The position numbers and the translations under genes are program-made. From assembly GCF_006517275.1 (NCBI RefSeq), contig NZ_CP041191.1:5265001-5329000 (forward strand): 64,000 nucleotides of DNA. Direction: 5' to 3'. Origin of the DNA: Labrenzia sp. PHM005. Its GTDB lineage: Bacteria; Pseudomonadota; Alphaproteobacteria; Rhizobiales; Stappiaceae. Position 1 is the stretch's first letter, and every line of letters starts with the position of its first letter. The notes under the pieces are model-generated. The model made no database searches and was not told the origin of the DNA. It saw only the letters and a list, made by a program, of their open reading frames with translations. Positions 33,924 to 44,082 of this stretch are shown in pieces.

Positions 33924-34007
33924 ATTGTGCAAAATTTCTTTTTATTTCCTTACGTCACACCCATCCGAACCGGGTGCATATTTTGTTAGCCGGATTAGTA
34001 CGGACGA

Positions 34008-34038
34008 CAAAAAAACTCCCGCGGCAGTGCCGCGGGAG
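34008..34038 (-). terminator. Intrinsic terminator of metH
   Basis: CTCCCGCGGC and GCCGCGGGAG form a 10-bp stem with a 3-base loop (34016-34038), followed on the minus strand by eight T. It lies 33 bases after the metH stop. Confidence 0.9.
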
Positions 34039-34071
34039 CAAATGAACTCTGTAACACCTTGTAGTAGAAGG

Positions 34072-37000
34072 TTATTCGGCCGCTTCCATCCGCGCCGGAT
34101 CGTAGTTGAGGATCGGAGCAAGCCAGCGCTCGGCATAAGAAAGATCCCAGCCCTTGCGCGCTGCATAATCTTCGATCTGATCCCGTTCGATCTTGCCGAC
34201 ACCGAAATAATGGCTGCCAGGATGGGCAAAATACAGTCCGGAGACCGAAGAACCAGGTAGCATGGCCCGGCTTTCGGTCAATTGAATGCCGGTCAATTTC
34301 TCTGCATCGAGCAGGCGGAACAGCGTGTCCTTTTCCGTATGGTCCGGCTGAGCCGGGTAGCCCGGTGCTGGCCGGATGCCCTGGTATTTCTCGGCAATCA
34401 GATCCTCGTTGGAGAGCGTTTCGTCCGCCGCATAGCCCCAAATGTCTTTGCGCACGATCTCGTGCAGTTTTTCGGCAAAGGCTTCCGCAAGCCGGTCAGC
34501 AAGGGATTGGGCCAGGATCTTGTTGTAGTCATCGGCTGCATTTGCATAGCGCGCAACCAGCTCATCCTCGCCGTGACCCGAAGTGACGGCAAAACCGCCA
34601 AGCCAATCGCCGACACCGTCGGACTTCTGGGCAATGAAGTCACTCAAAGCAACGTTCGCCCGCCCGCCTGCTGTCCGCGCCATCTGCTGGCGCAAAGTGT
34701 AAAACGTTGCGGCGACGTCACCACGGTTTTCACCGGTATAGACCTCAATATCATCGCCAACGGCATTAGCCGGCCAGAGACCAACAACACCGCGCGCGGT
34801 CAACTGCTTCTTCTCGACAATTTCGTCGAGCATCCGCCGCGCGTCGTCATAAAGCGCCTTGGCCGCAACGCCATAGCGATCATCGGTGAGGACTTGCGGA
34901 TAGCGGCCCTTGATCTCCCATGTTGAGAAAAACGGCGTCCAGTCGATCACCGGGACCAGCTCTTCCAGCGGGAAATTATCAAAAACCGTGGTGCCAAGTG
35001 TTTTTGGTTTTACCGGGGTATCTGCCACAAAGTCGGCCTTGAAGGCATTGTCCCGCGCATCCTTTAAAAGCACACGTCGTCCCGCTCCGCGACCAGCAGC
35101 ATGCTTTTCGGCAATATCGGCATATTCCGTGCGCACCTCACCGTAATAAGGCGCCCGCCCGTCCTCACTCATCAGTTTCGAAGCGACACCAACCGCCCGG
35201 CCCGCATCGGTCACATAGATTGCCTGCCCCTTGTCGTAGTTCGGGTGGATCTTGACGGCGGTATGGATCTTCGACGTGGTCGCCCCGCCGATCAGGAGCG
35301 GGATATCGAGACCTTCCCGCTCCATTTCAGCTGCTACGTGGCACATCTCATCAAGGGACGGTGTGATCAGCCCGGAAAGGCCGATGATGTCGACTTTTTC
35401 TTCCAAAGCCGTTTCCAAGATCTTGGCAGCCGGCACCATTACCCCGAGATCAATGACCTCGAAGTTGTTGCACTGAAGCACGACGCCAACAATGTTCTTG
35501 CCAATATCATGGACATCGCCCTTCACGGTCGCCATCAGGATTTTGCCTGCGGAAGAATGGCCCTCAAGCCCTTGTTCTTCCTTTTCCTTCTCCATGAAGG
35601 GCATCAAATAGGCGACGGCCTTTTTCATAACACGGGCGGATTTCACCACCTGCGGCAGGAACATCTGGCCGGAACCGAACAAATCACCGACGACGTTCAT
35701 GCCGTCCATCAAGGGGCCTTCGATGACGTGGAGCGGACGGTCAAAGGACTGGCGCGCCTCTTCCGTATCATCTTCCACATAGTCGGCGATACCATGGACC
35801 AGTGCGTGCTCCAGACGCTTGGCAACGTCCCAGGTCCGCCAGGTGAGGTCGGCTTCCTTTTTCTTGCCGCCCTCGCCCTTCCAGCGTTCGGCTGCTTCCA
35901 GCATGCGGTCGGTTGCGTCAGACCGGCGGTTTAGAACGACGTCTTCACAAAGCTCACGCAGCTCTGTGTCCAGGTCGTTGTAGACCGCCAACTGTCCAGC
36001 GTTGACGATCCCCATATCCATGCCTTTTTGAATGCAGTGGTAGAGGAACACAGAATGCATCGCTTCGCGCACGGCCTCATTGCCGCGGAAAGAGAAGGAC
36101 AGGTTCGAGACACCTCCGGAGACGTGGGCATGGGGCAAGTTTTCCCGGATCCAGCCCGTCGCCTCGATGAAGTCGACGCCATAATTGTCGTGCTCTTCGA
36201 TGCCAGTGGCCACTGCAAAGATATTCGGATCGAAGATGATGTCTTCCGGCGCAAAACCGGCTTTTTTGGTCAGAACTTCATAGGAGCGCGCGCAGATTTC
36301 AGTCTTACGGGCAAAGGTGTCCGCCTGGCCCTGCTCATCAAATGCCATGACAACAACAGCTGCGCCATAGCGGCGGATCAGCTTGGCCTGTTCCAGAAAC
36401 GCTTCTTCGCCTTCCTTCATTGAGATGGAGTTGACGACGCCTTTGCCTTGAATGCACTTCAGGCCAGCTTCGATGACGCTCCACTTGGAGCTGTCGATCA
36501 TGATAGGCACCTTGGCGATATCCGGCTCGGCGGCCACCAGATTGAGGAAGGTGACCATGGCCTCTTCGGAATCCAGCAGTCCCTCATCCATATTGATATC
36601 GATGATCTGGGCGCCGTTTTCGACCTGCTGGCGGGCAACTTCGAGGGCTGTCGGGTAATCGCCTTCCTTGATCAGCTTGCGAAAGCGTGCAGACCCAGTG
36701 ACGTTGGTGCGTTCACCGACGTTGACGAAATTGACTTCCGGGGTCAGCGTGAACGGTTCCAGACCCGACAGACGCATGAACCGGTCGACTTCCGGGATTT
36801 CACGCGGTTTTTTGCCTTCAACAGCCTCGGCAATCGCCTTGATGTGCGCGGGCGTTGTGCCGCAACAGCCACCAACAACATTCACGAGACCAGCTTCAGC
36901 AAATTCCCCAACGAGACCGGCCATATGTTCCGGGCTCTCGTCGTATTCGCCAAACTCGTTCGGCAAACCGGCATTCGGATAAGCACAGACAAGCGTATCG

Positions 37001-37800
37001 GCGACCCGGCCAATCTCATCGACATGCGCCCGCATTTCCTTGGCGCCCAGCGCACAATTGAGACCGATGGTCAGCGGATTGGTGTGACGCACGGAGTTCC
37101 AGAAGGCTTCCGGGGTCTGGCCGGAGAGGGTTCGGCCGGACAGATCGGTAATCGTCCCTGAAATCATCACCGGCAATTCCTTGCCGGTTTCCTCAAAGAC
37201 CTCTTCAATGGCAAAGAGCGCAGCTTTGGCGTTGAGCGTATCGAAGATCGTTTCGACAAGGAGGATATCCGCGCCGCCTTTGATCAGCCCGCGTACGGCC
37301 TCCGCATAGGCAATGCGCAGATCGTCAAAAGACACAGCCCGGAACCCCGGGTTGTTAACGTCCGGCGAGATCGACGCCGTCCGGTTGGTCGGCCCAAGGG
37401 CACCTGCCACAAACCGCGGCCGGGAAGGATCCTTGGCTGTCACTTGATCACAGGCTTCGCGCGCAAGGCGCGCACTTTCATAGTTTAGCTCATAGGCCAG
37501 CTCTTCCATGCCGTAATCGGCCTGGGCGATGGTGGTGGAGGAAAAGGTGTTGGTTTCAACAATGTCCGCGCCAGCTTCCAGGTAATCGACATGGATCTGC
37601 CGGATGGAGTCTGGAAGGGTCAGGCTGAGAAGATCGTTGTTGCCCTTCACATCGGAGGGCCAATCCATGAACCGGTCCCCGCGATAGGCTGCCTCATCCA
37701 GTTTCAACAGCTGAATCTCGGTTCCCATGGCCCCGTCCAGCACCAGAATGCGGGACTTGGCTAAATCTTGAAGGCGCTTGAAAGCGTCTGACTTGATCAC
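34072..37800 (-). CDS. metH: Cobalamin-dependent methionine synthase
   Basis: Transfers the methyl group of 5-methyltetrahydrofolate to homocysteine via methylcobalamin. The 1242 residues match the full-length four-module enzyme. The homocysteine domain has zinc cysteines in GLNCALG and VGGCCGTTP. The pterin domain begins near [13 protein letters not shown]. The cobalamin domain has [11 protein letters not shown] with the lower-ligand histidine (His764). The C-terminal SAM-binding reactivation domain has [12 protein letters not shown] and [15 protein letters not shown]. The start is taken as GTG 37800 with AGGA 8 bases upstream; the frame stays open to 37890 but that part is a palindromic repeat. 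It is the last gene of the ArsR-metF-metH operon. Confidence 0.93.
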   Translation of the reverse strand: MIKSDAFKRLQDLAKSRILVLDGAMGTEIQLLKLDEAAYRGDRFMDWPSDVKGNNDLLSLTLPDSIRQIHVDYLEAGADIVETNTFSSTTIAQADYGMEELAYELNYESARLAREACDQVTAKDPSRPRFVAGALGPTNRTASISPDVNNPGFRAVSFDDLRIAYAEAVRGLIKGGADILLVETIFDTLNAKAALFAIEEVFEETGKELPVMISGTITDLSGRTLSGQTPEAFWNSVRHTNPLTIGLNCALGAKEMRAHVDEIGRVADTLVCAYPNAGLPNEFGEYDESPEHMAGLVGEFAEAGLVNVVGGCCGTTPAHIKAIAEAVEGKKPREIPEVDRFMRLSGLEPFTLTPEVNFVNVGERTNVTGSARFRKLIKEGDYPTALEVARQQVENGAQIIDINMDEGLLDSEEAMVTFLNLVAAEPDIAKVPIMIDSSKWSVIEAGLKCIQGKGVVNSISMKEGEEAFLEQAKLIRRYGAAVVVMAFDEQGQADTFARKTEICARSYEVLTKKAGFAPEDIIFDPNIFAVATGIEEHDNYGVDFIEATGWIRENLPHAHVSGGVSNLSFSFRGNEAVREAMHSVFLYHCIQKGMDMGIVNAGQLAVYNDLDTELRELCEDVVLNRRSDATDRMLEAAERWKGEGGKKKEADLTWRTWDVAKRLEHALVHGIADYVEDDTEEARQSFDRPLHVIEGPLMDGMNVVGDLFGSGQMFLPQVVKSARVMKKAVAYLMPFMEKEKEEQGLEGHSSAGKILMATVKGDVHDIGKNIVGVVLQCNNFEVIDLGVMVPAAKILETALEEKVDIIGLSGLITPSLDEMCHVAAEMEREGLDIPLLIGGATTSKIHTAVKIHPNYDKGQAIYVTDAGRAVGVASKLMSEDGRAPYYGEVRTEYADIAEKHAAGRGAGRRVLLKDARDNAFKADFVADTPVKPKTLGTTVFDNFPLEELVPVIDWTPFFSTWEIKGRYPQVLTDDRYGVAAKALYDDARRMLDEIVEKKQLTARGVVGLWPANAVGDDIEVYTGENRGDVAATFYTLRQQMARTAGGRANVALSDFIAQKSDGVGDWLGGFAVTSGHGEDELVARYANAADDYNKILAQSLADRLAEAFAEKLHEIVRKDIWGYAADETLSNEDLIAEKYQGIRPAPGYPAQPDHTEKDTLFRLLDAEKLTGIQLTESRAMLPGSSVSGLYFAHPGSHYFGVGKIERDQIEDYAARKGWDLSYAERWLAPILNYDPARMEAAE

Positions 37801-37827
37801 GGGATTTCCTAACTCTTTTGGCCTTGG

Positions 37828-37930
37828 TCCCGGCTCGAGGCCGGGACAGCAGTTGGTTTGCTTGCCTCCCCGGACTTGCTCCGGGGCCACACATCATTTC
37901 ATCGTTGAAAGTTCCCGGCAGCAAACCGGG
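37828..37930. repeat. Three GC-rich REP-like palindromes between metF and metH
   Basis: Stems are TCCCGGC/GCCGGGA (37828-37846), CCCCGGA/TCCGGGG (37868-37886) and CCCGG/CCGGG (37914-37930). Their composition resembles short extragenic palindromes scattered in alphaproteobacterial genomes. They lie inside an operon and could adjust metH expression. Confidence 0.65.
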
Positions 37931-37951
37931 GCAGCGTTTAAGGAGTGGACC

Positions 37952-38863
37952 TCAAGCTGCGACTTGTTGGTGTTCGGGTTTGCCCATGCCGAGCATGTGG
38001 CAGATGGCGAAGGTCAGATCCGCCCGGTTCATGGTGTAGAAGTGAAAGTCCGTGATGCCGCGATCGACCAGATCCATGACCTGTTCACAAGCTATCGCCA
38101 CACCGACCAGCTTGCGGGTATCGGGATCATTGTGAAGACCGGAAAAGCGGCGGGCGACCCATTCCGGGATCGAGGTGCCGCATTTTGCGGAAAACACCAT
38201 GGTCTGTTCGAAATTGTGGATCGGCAAGATGCCCGGGATCACTGGAATATTGATGCCGGCAGCTGCAATCCGGTCCAGATAATCGTCAAACAGATCGTTG
38301 TCGAAGAAGTACTGAGTGATGATCCGGTCCGCACCGGCGTCCACTTTGCGCTTCAGATTGTCGATCTCTTTCTGCCAGCTGCCGCTTTCGGGGTGCTTTT
38401 CCGGGTATCCAGAGACGGAAATGTCGAAGTTGGCAATTTTCTTGATGCCCGCGACCAAGTCTGTCGCATAGGCATAGCCTTCCGGATGCGGTTCATAAAG
38501 CGCACCGATCCCAGCAAGTGGGTCACCGCGCAAGGCCACCAGGTGGCGGACGCCGAGATCCCAATAGTCTTTGACGATCGCATCAACTTCTGATTTCGGC
38601 GACCCGACGCATGTCAGATGAGCAGCCGGAGCCAGATCGGTTTCCTTCAGGATGCGCTCAACGGTTTTATGGGTGCGCTCGCGGGTCGAACCGCCAGCCC
38701 CATAGGTTACCGACACAAAAGACGGGTTGAGCGGAGCCAGACGTTGGACCGTGTTCCAAAGTGTTTCCCCCATCTTCTCGGTTTTCGGCGGGAAGAACTC
38801 AAAAGACGCGGTAATCGGCGTCTTAGAAACACCTCGGGACAGTCTGGAGGACAATGGGGACAT
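37952..38863 (-). CDS. metF: 5,10-methylenetetrahydrofolate reductase
   Basis: Reduces methylene-THF to methyl-THF for MetH; a 303-residue FAD-dependent barrel. TASFEFFPPKTEKMGETLW is the conserved N-terminal strand with the catalytic glutamate; SVTYGAGGSTRERT and ITQYFFDNDLF are family segments. ATG 38863 starts one base after the stop of the regulator gene, with AGAGG inside that gene, so translation is coupled. The metH gene follows after a 151-base palindromic spacer. Confidence 0.93.
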   Translation of the reverse strand: MSPLSSRLSRGVSKTPITASFEFFPPKTEKMGETLWNTVQRLAPLNPSFVSVTYGAGGSTRERTHKTVERILKETDLAPAAHLTCVGSPKSEVDAIVKDYWDLGVRHLVALRGDPLAGIGALYEPHPEGYAYATDLVAGIKKIANFDISVSGYPEKHPESGSWQKEIDNLKRKVDAGADRIITQYFFDNDLFDDYLDRIAAAGINIPVIPGILPIHNFEQTMVFSAKCGTSIPEWVARRFSGLHNDPDTRKLVGVAIACEQVMDLVDRGITDFHFYTMNRADLTFAICHMLGMGKPEHQQVAA

Positions 38864-38864
38864 G

Positions 38865-39875
38865 TCAGGCAACCTCTCGGGAAGGGTCGTGGGCAGGCAC
38901 GTCGGTGATGATCCGCCGGTCACGCGCAAGCCAAAGGGTAACGGTCAGTTTGCTGTCATCGGCCTCGCCTGGGACGAGGTCGGTTGTTTTTTCAAGATCG
39001 AGGTTCAGGGCGTCGAGCCAGCGTTCCATCTGATCGCTGGTAAATCCGAGACGCCTATGGGCGTGTTGATCCCGCAAGAATTCCAATTCATGCGGCGCAA
39101 AATCAACGATCAGGAGACGTCCGCCTGGACGCAGTGCACGCGCTGCTTCTGCCAGCGCTCGGGCTGGATCGTCGAGGTAGTGCAGCACCTGGTGAATGGC
39201 AACAACGTCGAAGGACTTTGGCGGCACATTCAGCGCATAAACGTCACCATGACGCACCTGGGCATGATTGAGGCCGGCCTTCGACAGGTTGGCCCGGGCC
39301 ACCGCCAGCATGTCATGAGACGCATCAACGCCAAGCGCAGTGACGTATTGATCGGCAAAGACCTCTAAAAGACGGCCAGTTCCGGTTCCAAGATCCAGGA
39401 ACGACTGGAACGGTGTATCGCCAAGCGAAGTCCGCATGGCTGCTTCCACATCGGCTTCATGGACATGAAGGGAGCGCTCGCGGTCCCAATTCAGCGCACG
39501 AGCTGCAAAGAAAGCCGCTGCTTCTTCGGCCTTGGCTTTACGGATCGCCTGGAAGCGCTCCTGATCGGCGGCCAGAACCGGATCTTCCTTGGAAATTCGA
39601 GCAACAATGTCCCGGGCCAGAGCGCCTTCCGGACCATCGGACAAGCGGTAATAAACCCAAGAGCCTTCCGGGAAACGCTGAATGAGATCCGCTTCGGCAA
39701 GAAGCTTCAAGTGACGGGAGATGCGCGGCTGGCTCTGACCAAGAATTGCAGTCGCATCCTTCACGGTCAGTTCGCTCTGCGCCAGCAGCGCGATCAGGCG
39801 GATGCGCGTTGCCTCGCCCACCGCCCTCAGGGCGGCCAGGGTATCGTCTACGGAAAGAGTGTCTCGGTCAGTCAT
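38865..39875 (-). CDS. ArsR regulator fused to SAM-dependent methyltransferase domain
   Basis: A 336-residue two-domain protein. Residues 1-100 are an ArsR winged helix (LTVKDATAILGQSQPRISRH, then LKLLAEADLI). Residues from about 140 form a class I methyltransferase fold with SFLDLGTGTGRLLE (motif I) and FDVVAIHQVLHYLDDP. ArsR-type SahR proteins are known to control methionine-cycle genes in Proteobacteria by sensing S-adenosylhomocysteine; the SAM/SAH-binding fold and the operon position upstream of metF and metH fit this. Whether it is catalytically active is unknown. ATG 39875 is preferred to a TTG two codons earlier. A perfect palindrome lies 19 bases upstream. Confidence 0.87.
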   Translation of the reverse strand: MTDRDTLSVDDTLAALRAVGEATRIRLIALLAQSELTVKDATAILGQSQPRISRHLKLLAEADLIQRFPEGSWVYYRLSDGPEGALARDIVARISKEDPVLAADQERFQAIRKAKAEEAAAFFAARALNWDRERSLHVHEADVEAAMRTSLGDTPFQSFLDLGTGTGRLLEVFADQYVTALGVDASHDMLAVARANLSKAGLNHAQVRHGDVYALNVPPKSFDVVAIHQVLHYLDDPARALAEAARALRPGGRLLIVDFAPHELEFLRDQHAHRRLGFTSDQMERWLDALNLDLEKTTDLVPGEADDSKLTVTLWLARDRRIITDVPAHDPSREVA

Positions 39876-39893
39876 CTGCAAGCCATCAATATC

Positions 39894-39915
39894 GATATAA
39901 AGATATCTTTATATC
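39894..39915. promoter_or_regulatory. Perfect 22-bp palindromic operator upstream of the ArsR-metF-metH operon
   Basis: The 22 bases centred between 39904 and 39905 are fully self-complementary (half-site GATATAAAGAT). They lie 19-40 bases before the start codon, a position that would overlap the promoter. AT-rich palindromes of this kind are typical ArsR-family operators. Confidence 0.7.
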
Positions 39916-40151
39916 AATCACAACAGTGTTGCAAGTCCAATAAAAGGAAACCGTCACGCATTGGCGTCAATGCGACAAAACTTGGCAAATCAATCGTTAA
40001 CGAGGCCACCGAACACGGGACTAGCAACGGTCATCGCTTTCGCCAGCTCCCGTCAAAGCCGCCCTGAAGCACCGTTCCGAAGGTTCAGTCACTGATGTTT
40101 GAACATGGTCAGCTAGAGCAGTCATGACCGCTGCTATCACGCGCAAAACCG

Positions 40152-41030
40152 TTATGGACCGTCCGCGGCCTCTTCCCGCAACCAATCGAGAAATGCTTTG
40201 GTTAACCGCTTGGGCCGCTTTTTCTGAGACACGATGGCCCCAAAACCACCTTCGATCCTTTCAAAACCGAAGGGCGCAACAAGCCGGCCATCGGCCAGCT
40301 CGTCAGCAATGATGCGCTTTTCGACAAGAGCAGCGCCAAAGCCGGCCAAAGCGGCTTCGATCACCAGAAACGTGTGCGGATAAGCTGCAGCAGATTCCGC
40401 CTCCACCGAAACACCGGTTAGATCCTGATAGCTCCGCCACACATCTCCTGGAAGTTCTTGAACACAGCGTTTTTTGACGCGCAGCTGTTTGCCGTCGATC
40501 TCAACACCAAGGCCGGGCGCGTGAACAATGCCAAAGGCGACATCTCCTAAAACTTCAATGTCCGTCCGGCCACCAAATTGCCAGCGCAATCTGTCCCAGG
40601 TCAGGATCGCATCCATTTGATCCTCCTCAAGCCAGTGTTTTCCGGTCATGCGAAAATTGACCTGTGCATCCGGGCATTTTTGATAGAAACGCGGCAGACG
40701 CGGCATCAACCACCGCATGGCAAACGTCGCGCTGATGCCGATGTCGAGCGAGGGATTGTCCGCGTATCGCGTCAGCTTTTGCCAGGCCGCCTCCATGTCG
40801 TGCAATGACCGGCCAATGGATCGAGCAAACTCTTCGCCCTCCGGGGTCAAGGTCACACCCTGCCCGTCCTTTCGAAACAAAGGAACTCCGGCGTGCTCGC
40901 CTAAGTGCGCGAGTTGTTTGCTGATAGCGCCGTGCGTGCGTCCAAGCTCTTCTGCCGCTGCGCTCATCGAACCGAGGCGGGCTGTTGCCTCAAATGAAGG
41001 TAAGGCATTGAGCGGCGGCAGTTGCTTCAT
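40152..41030 (-). CDS. LysR family transcriptional regulator (GcvA-like)
   Basis: A 292-residue regulator. The N-terminal helix-turn-helix is LPSFEATARLGSMSAAAEELGRTHGAIS-like (residues 10-37), followed by a periplasmic-binding-like effector domain with ISATFAMRWLMPRLPRFY. That phrase places it in the GcvA/AmpR-like branch. No divergent target gene is directly adjacent: the plus-strand neighbour starts 222 bases away and is a small DUF1127-type protein. Effector and targets are unknown. Confidence 0.9.
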   Translation of the reverse strand: MKQLPPLNALPSFEATARLGSMSAAAEELGRTHGAISKQLAHLGEHAGVPLFRKDGQGVTLTPEGEEFARSIGRSLHDMEAAWQKLTRYADNPSLDIGISATFAMRWLMPRLPRFYQKCPDAQVNFRMTGKHWLEEDQMDAILTWDRLRWQFGGRTDIEVLGDVAFGIVHAPGLGVEIDGKQLRVKKRCVQELPGDVWRSYQDLTGVSVEAESAAAYPHTFLVIEAALAGFGAALVEKRIIADELADGRLVAPFGFERIEGGFGAIVSQKKRPKRLTKAFLDWLREEAADGP

Positions 41031-41252
41031 CTGTGGTCCTCGGCATCAAAATCACATGTTCCTTTTTCTCACATATAGATGACAACTTCTCCTTCGACAA
41101 AGTGGAAATTCAACGCCATTGTGAAAACCGGAAACGGAGTTCTTACGCAGGTTTCTCGAGCGCTCTCAGCCACAGTTCAAGGAAATCGCACCGCGGCCTT
41201 CTACACTTCGCTCGCCGATCTATCACATTTCAATTTTCAATGAGATTATCCA

Positions 41253-41570
41253 ATGCCTCACATAAACAGAGTTTGGGCACGGCTTATGGCCCGACTTTCT
41301 GCCTGGCAACTGAAGGCACAGAACACAAGAGAAGAGCGCAGGCTACTTTATGAGGAAGCCGACAGCGTTTTGGAAGATCTCGGCATCACACGCGATCAGC
41401 TGCGCGGCCCCTCTCTTCGACGAGCACACCAGCCGCCGAAAGAAAAATCGACATGCAATGCGGACATCCTGATTTTTCCAGGTTTCTCTGGAACTGATCC
41501 AAACATTCTACAACAATTGGAAGACCAAGTTGCCGCTGCACAGACGGAAGAAAAACGGCCAAAAATTTAG
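41253..41570 (+). CDS. DUF1127-like small protein
   Basis: A 105-residue protein whose first half has the DUF1127 pattern: WQLKAQNTREERRLLYEEA followed by VLEDLGITRDQLRG. DUF1127 proteins are small basic proteins common in alphaproteobacteria; some members act in RNA turnover and stress adaptation. The C-terminal half (NADILIFPGFSGTDPN) is not part of that motif and is unrecognised. The ribosome site is weak. A second DUF1127-like gene lies at 48234. Confidence 0.7.
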   Translation: MPHINRVWARLMARLSAWQLKAQNTREERRLLYEEADSVLEDLGITRDQLRGPSLRRAHQPPKEKSTCNADILIFPGFSGTDPNILQQLEDQVAAAQTEEKRPKI

Positions 41571-41851
41571 AACCATAAGCATCGTTTTTGCTGCCCTCAC
41601 TTCCGCATCCAATCAGCAAAACTGAAAGCATCCCGCAAAAATTGCTCCTCCTACTTTAGCACGAATTGCTTGTGCGCAGTTGCGTGCATCTTAATTCGCA
41701 TTAGTATTATTCACTAGCAATAGACTTAATGGCTTCCTCTCCAAAAGAGGCACCATAGACCCGTTAGGCAGTTGAAAGAGGTCGCGTTCAAATCGGGCGC
41801 GTCGGTAGGAGTTACTGAAAAACAAGTGAATTTCTTAGGGAGGAGACACTG

Positions 41852-43963
41852 ATGAAACGCTTTATTGGGGCAGCAACCGGCTTATTGGCCGGGCTTTGCG
41901 TGGCCCAAGCGGATAATGTCAACGAAGACAGTATTCGGGAGGCTGTTGGTCGTATCGATACCGCTGCAATCATCAAGAACGATATGACCGACCGTAACTG
42001 GTTAAACTACGGCCTCAATTATGCCGAAACCAGGTACTCACAGCTCGACGGCATCACAGCAGAAAATGTGAGCGAGCTCGGACTAGAGTGGTCCTACAAC
42101 CTTGAATCACGCCGGGGCGTTCAAGCCACCCCAATAGTTATCGACGGTGTTATGTATGTCACGGCGTCTTGGTCGGTTGTTCATGCGATCGACGCGATGA
42201 CTGGAAAAAAGCTCTGGGTCTACGACCCTGAAGTCCCTGGGGAATACGCGGCCAAAGGCTGTTGCGACGTCGTCAATCGGGGTGTCGCTGTCTATCAGGG
42301 AAAGGTTTTTGTCGCCTCTTATGACGGCTATCTCCACGCTCTGGATGCGGCGACTGGAGAAGTTCTCTGGAAAATCGACACCATCGAGAACCGGGAGATG
42401 TCCTACACTGTCACCGGGGCTCCGCGGGTAATCAACGGAAAGGTAATCATCGGAAACGGCGGCGCGGAGTTTGGTGTACGCGGCTACATCACTGCCTATG
42501 ACGCCAAGACCGGCGATATAGCGTGGCGCTGGTACACGGTACCAGGTGATCCGGAAAAGCCCTATGAAAACCCGGCCATGGAAATGGCAGCAAAAACCTG
42601 GGACCCATCGGCCAAATACTGGGAAGCTGGCGGCGGCGGAACTGCCTGGGACGCTATGGCGTATGACCCAGACCTTAATCTGCTTTACATCGGCACCGGC
42701 AACGGATCTCCTTGGAATCAGCATTTGCGGTCACCGGCAGGCGGCGACAATCTGTTTCTGGCTTCGATTGTTGCGCTCAATCCGGACACTGGAGATTATG
42801 TCTGGCACTATCAGAATACACCTGGTGATACCTGGGACTATACGTCGACCCAGCACATCATTTTGGCGGACCTGGAGATCGACGGCAATATCCGCAAGGT
42901 GCTGATGCAAGCGCCGAAAAACGGCTTTTTCTATGTAATCGACAGGACCAACGGAGAATTCATCTCTGCCAAGCCGTTTGTAGAGACTACCTGGGCAAAA
43001 GCATACGGCGAAGACGGGCGGCCCATTGAAAACCCGGATGCGCGGTCCAAGGACAAACCATTCGAGACTGTGCCGTCGGCCTACGGCGCTCACAACTGGC
43101 ACCCGATGAGTTTCAATCCGGATACCGGTCTGGTTTACATACCGGCGCAAGGTGTACCGCTGGTACAGGCGACCGATCCGAATTGGCAGTTAAACTCCCA
43201 TAAGCCAATGTCGACCATGTCAGGTGTGGGCTGGAATCTCGGTTACCTTTTCAATGTTGTTGCACCCAAGGCAACCCCGTTCGGGCATCTGCTCGCCTGG
43301 GATCCGGTCAATCAACGCGAGGCCTGGCGAGCGGAATATGTTTCTCCTTGGAACGGCGGCACGTTGACAACTGCTGGCAATCTCGTCTTTCAGGGGACTG
43401 CCGACGGCCGTTTCATCGCCTACAACGCAACAACCGGGGAAACACTCTGGCAAGTTCCCATGACATCTGGCGTGATCGCTGCGCCCATGACTTGGGAACG
43501 AGACGGCACGCAATATGTAACCATTGCCGCCGGTTGGGGCGGCGTTTACGGCCTGATGCAGCGGGCAACGGAAAAGGTCGGACCGGGCCGCGTCTTCACA
43601 TTCCGTATTGGCGGTGAAGAAACTATCCCGGCTGCCGAAATCTCGGACCGTACCGAGCTGGTCTCTGGAGTTCCATACCAACCGGAGCAGGTTACCGCAG
43701 GTCTTGCAACATATGTCTCAAATTGCTTGTTCTGCCATGGCGTGCCTGGCGTCAACAATGGTGGGGCTGTTCCAAATCTCGGCTATTCGACGCCAGAGGT
43801 TTTGACCAATGCAGAGGCCTGGGTCTTACAAGGGGCCGGACTACACAACGGAATGCCGCGCTTTGATGCTCACCTGAACGACACGGATGTGCAGAACGTC
43901 TTGGCCTTCATTCAAGGCACTGCTGATTCTTTGCGAGCGGCAACTGCCACAAAAACAGAATAG
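41852..43963 (+). CDS. PQQ-dependent quinohemoprotein alcohol dehydrogenase
   Basis: A secreted 703-residue periplasmic enzyme oxidising alcohols, passing electrons from PQQ to its own haem. After a signal peptide, an eight-bladed propeller contains the vicinal disulfide GCCDVVNRG (Cys137-Cys138) over PQQ, repeated tryptophan-docking motifs (DAATGEVLWK, NATTGETLWQ) and NTPGDTWDYTSTQ near the active site. The C-terminal cytochrome c domain has CLFCH (Cys625-His629) and a likely axial Met in HNGMPRF. This is the type II (soluble quinohemoprotein) arrangement. GGGAGGAG precedes the ATG. No PQQ synthesis genes or partner cytochrome genes lie in the window. The substrate is unknown. Confidence 0.93.
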   Translation: MKRFIGAATGLLAGLCVAQADNVNEDSIREAVGRIDTAAIIKNDMTDRNWLNYGLNYAETRYSQLDGITAENVSELGLEWSYNLESRRGVQATPIVIDGVMYVTASWSVVHAIDAMTGKKLWVYDPEVPGEYAAKGCCDVVNRGVAVYQGKVFVASYDGYLHALDAATGEVLWKIDTIENREMSYTVTGAPRVINGKVIIGNGGAEFGVRGYITAYDAKTGDIAWRWYTVPGDPEKPYENPAMEMAAKTWDPSAKYWEAGGGGTAWDAMAYDPDLNLLYIGTGNGSPWNQHLRSPAGGDNLFLASIVALNPDTGDYVWHYQNTPGDTWDYTSTQHIILADLEIDGNIRKVLMQAPKNGFFYVIDRTNGEFISAKPFVETTWAKAYGEDGRPIENPDARSKDKPFETVPSAYGAHNWHPMSFNPDTGLVYIPAQGVPLVQATDPNWQLNSHKPMSTMSGVGWNLGYLFNVVAPKATPFGHLLAWDPVNQREAWRAEYVSPWNGGTLTTAGNLVFQGTADGRFIAYNATTGETLWQVPMTSGVIAAPMTWERDGTQYVTIAAGWGGVYGLMQRATEKVGPGRVFTFRIGGEETIPAAEISDRTELVSGVPYQPEQVTAGLATYVSNCLFCHGVPGVNNGGAVPNLGYSTPEVLTNAEAWVLQGAGLHNGMPRFDAHLNDTDVQNVLAFIQGTADSLRAATATKTE

Positions 43964-44010
43964 GGAAAAAGCAGCTTTAAACCGCAAAATACTACAAGCA
44001 ATTGAGACTG

Positions 44011-44050
44011 AAAAAAGGGCTCTGCAGCTTTCGCTGCAGAGCCCTGTTCT
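44011..44050. terminator. Bidirectional terminator between PQQ dehydrogenase and MscS genes
   Basis: GGGCTCTGCAG and CTGCAGAGCCC (44017-44027 with 44034-44044) form an 11-bp stem. Six A on the left give a minus-strand T-run for the channel gene; TGTTCTTT on the right serves the dehydrogenase gene. Confidence 0.85.
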
Positions 44051-44082
44051 TTGTGCTTCGGGAATCGCTGGTGAAGAGGACG

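Noticed and set aside
37801..37890. N-terminal extension of metH starting at TTG 37890.
   Set aside because: The extra 30 codons translate the GC-rich palindromes, and AGGA before GTG 37800 gives a normal start.
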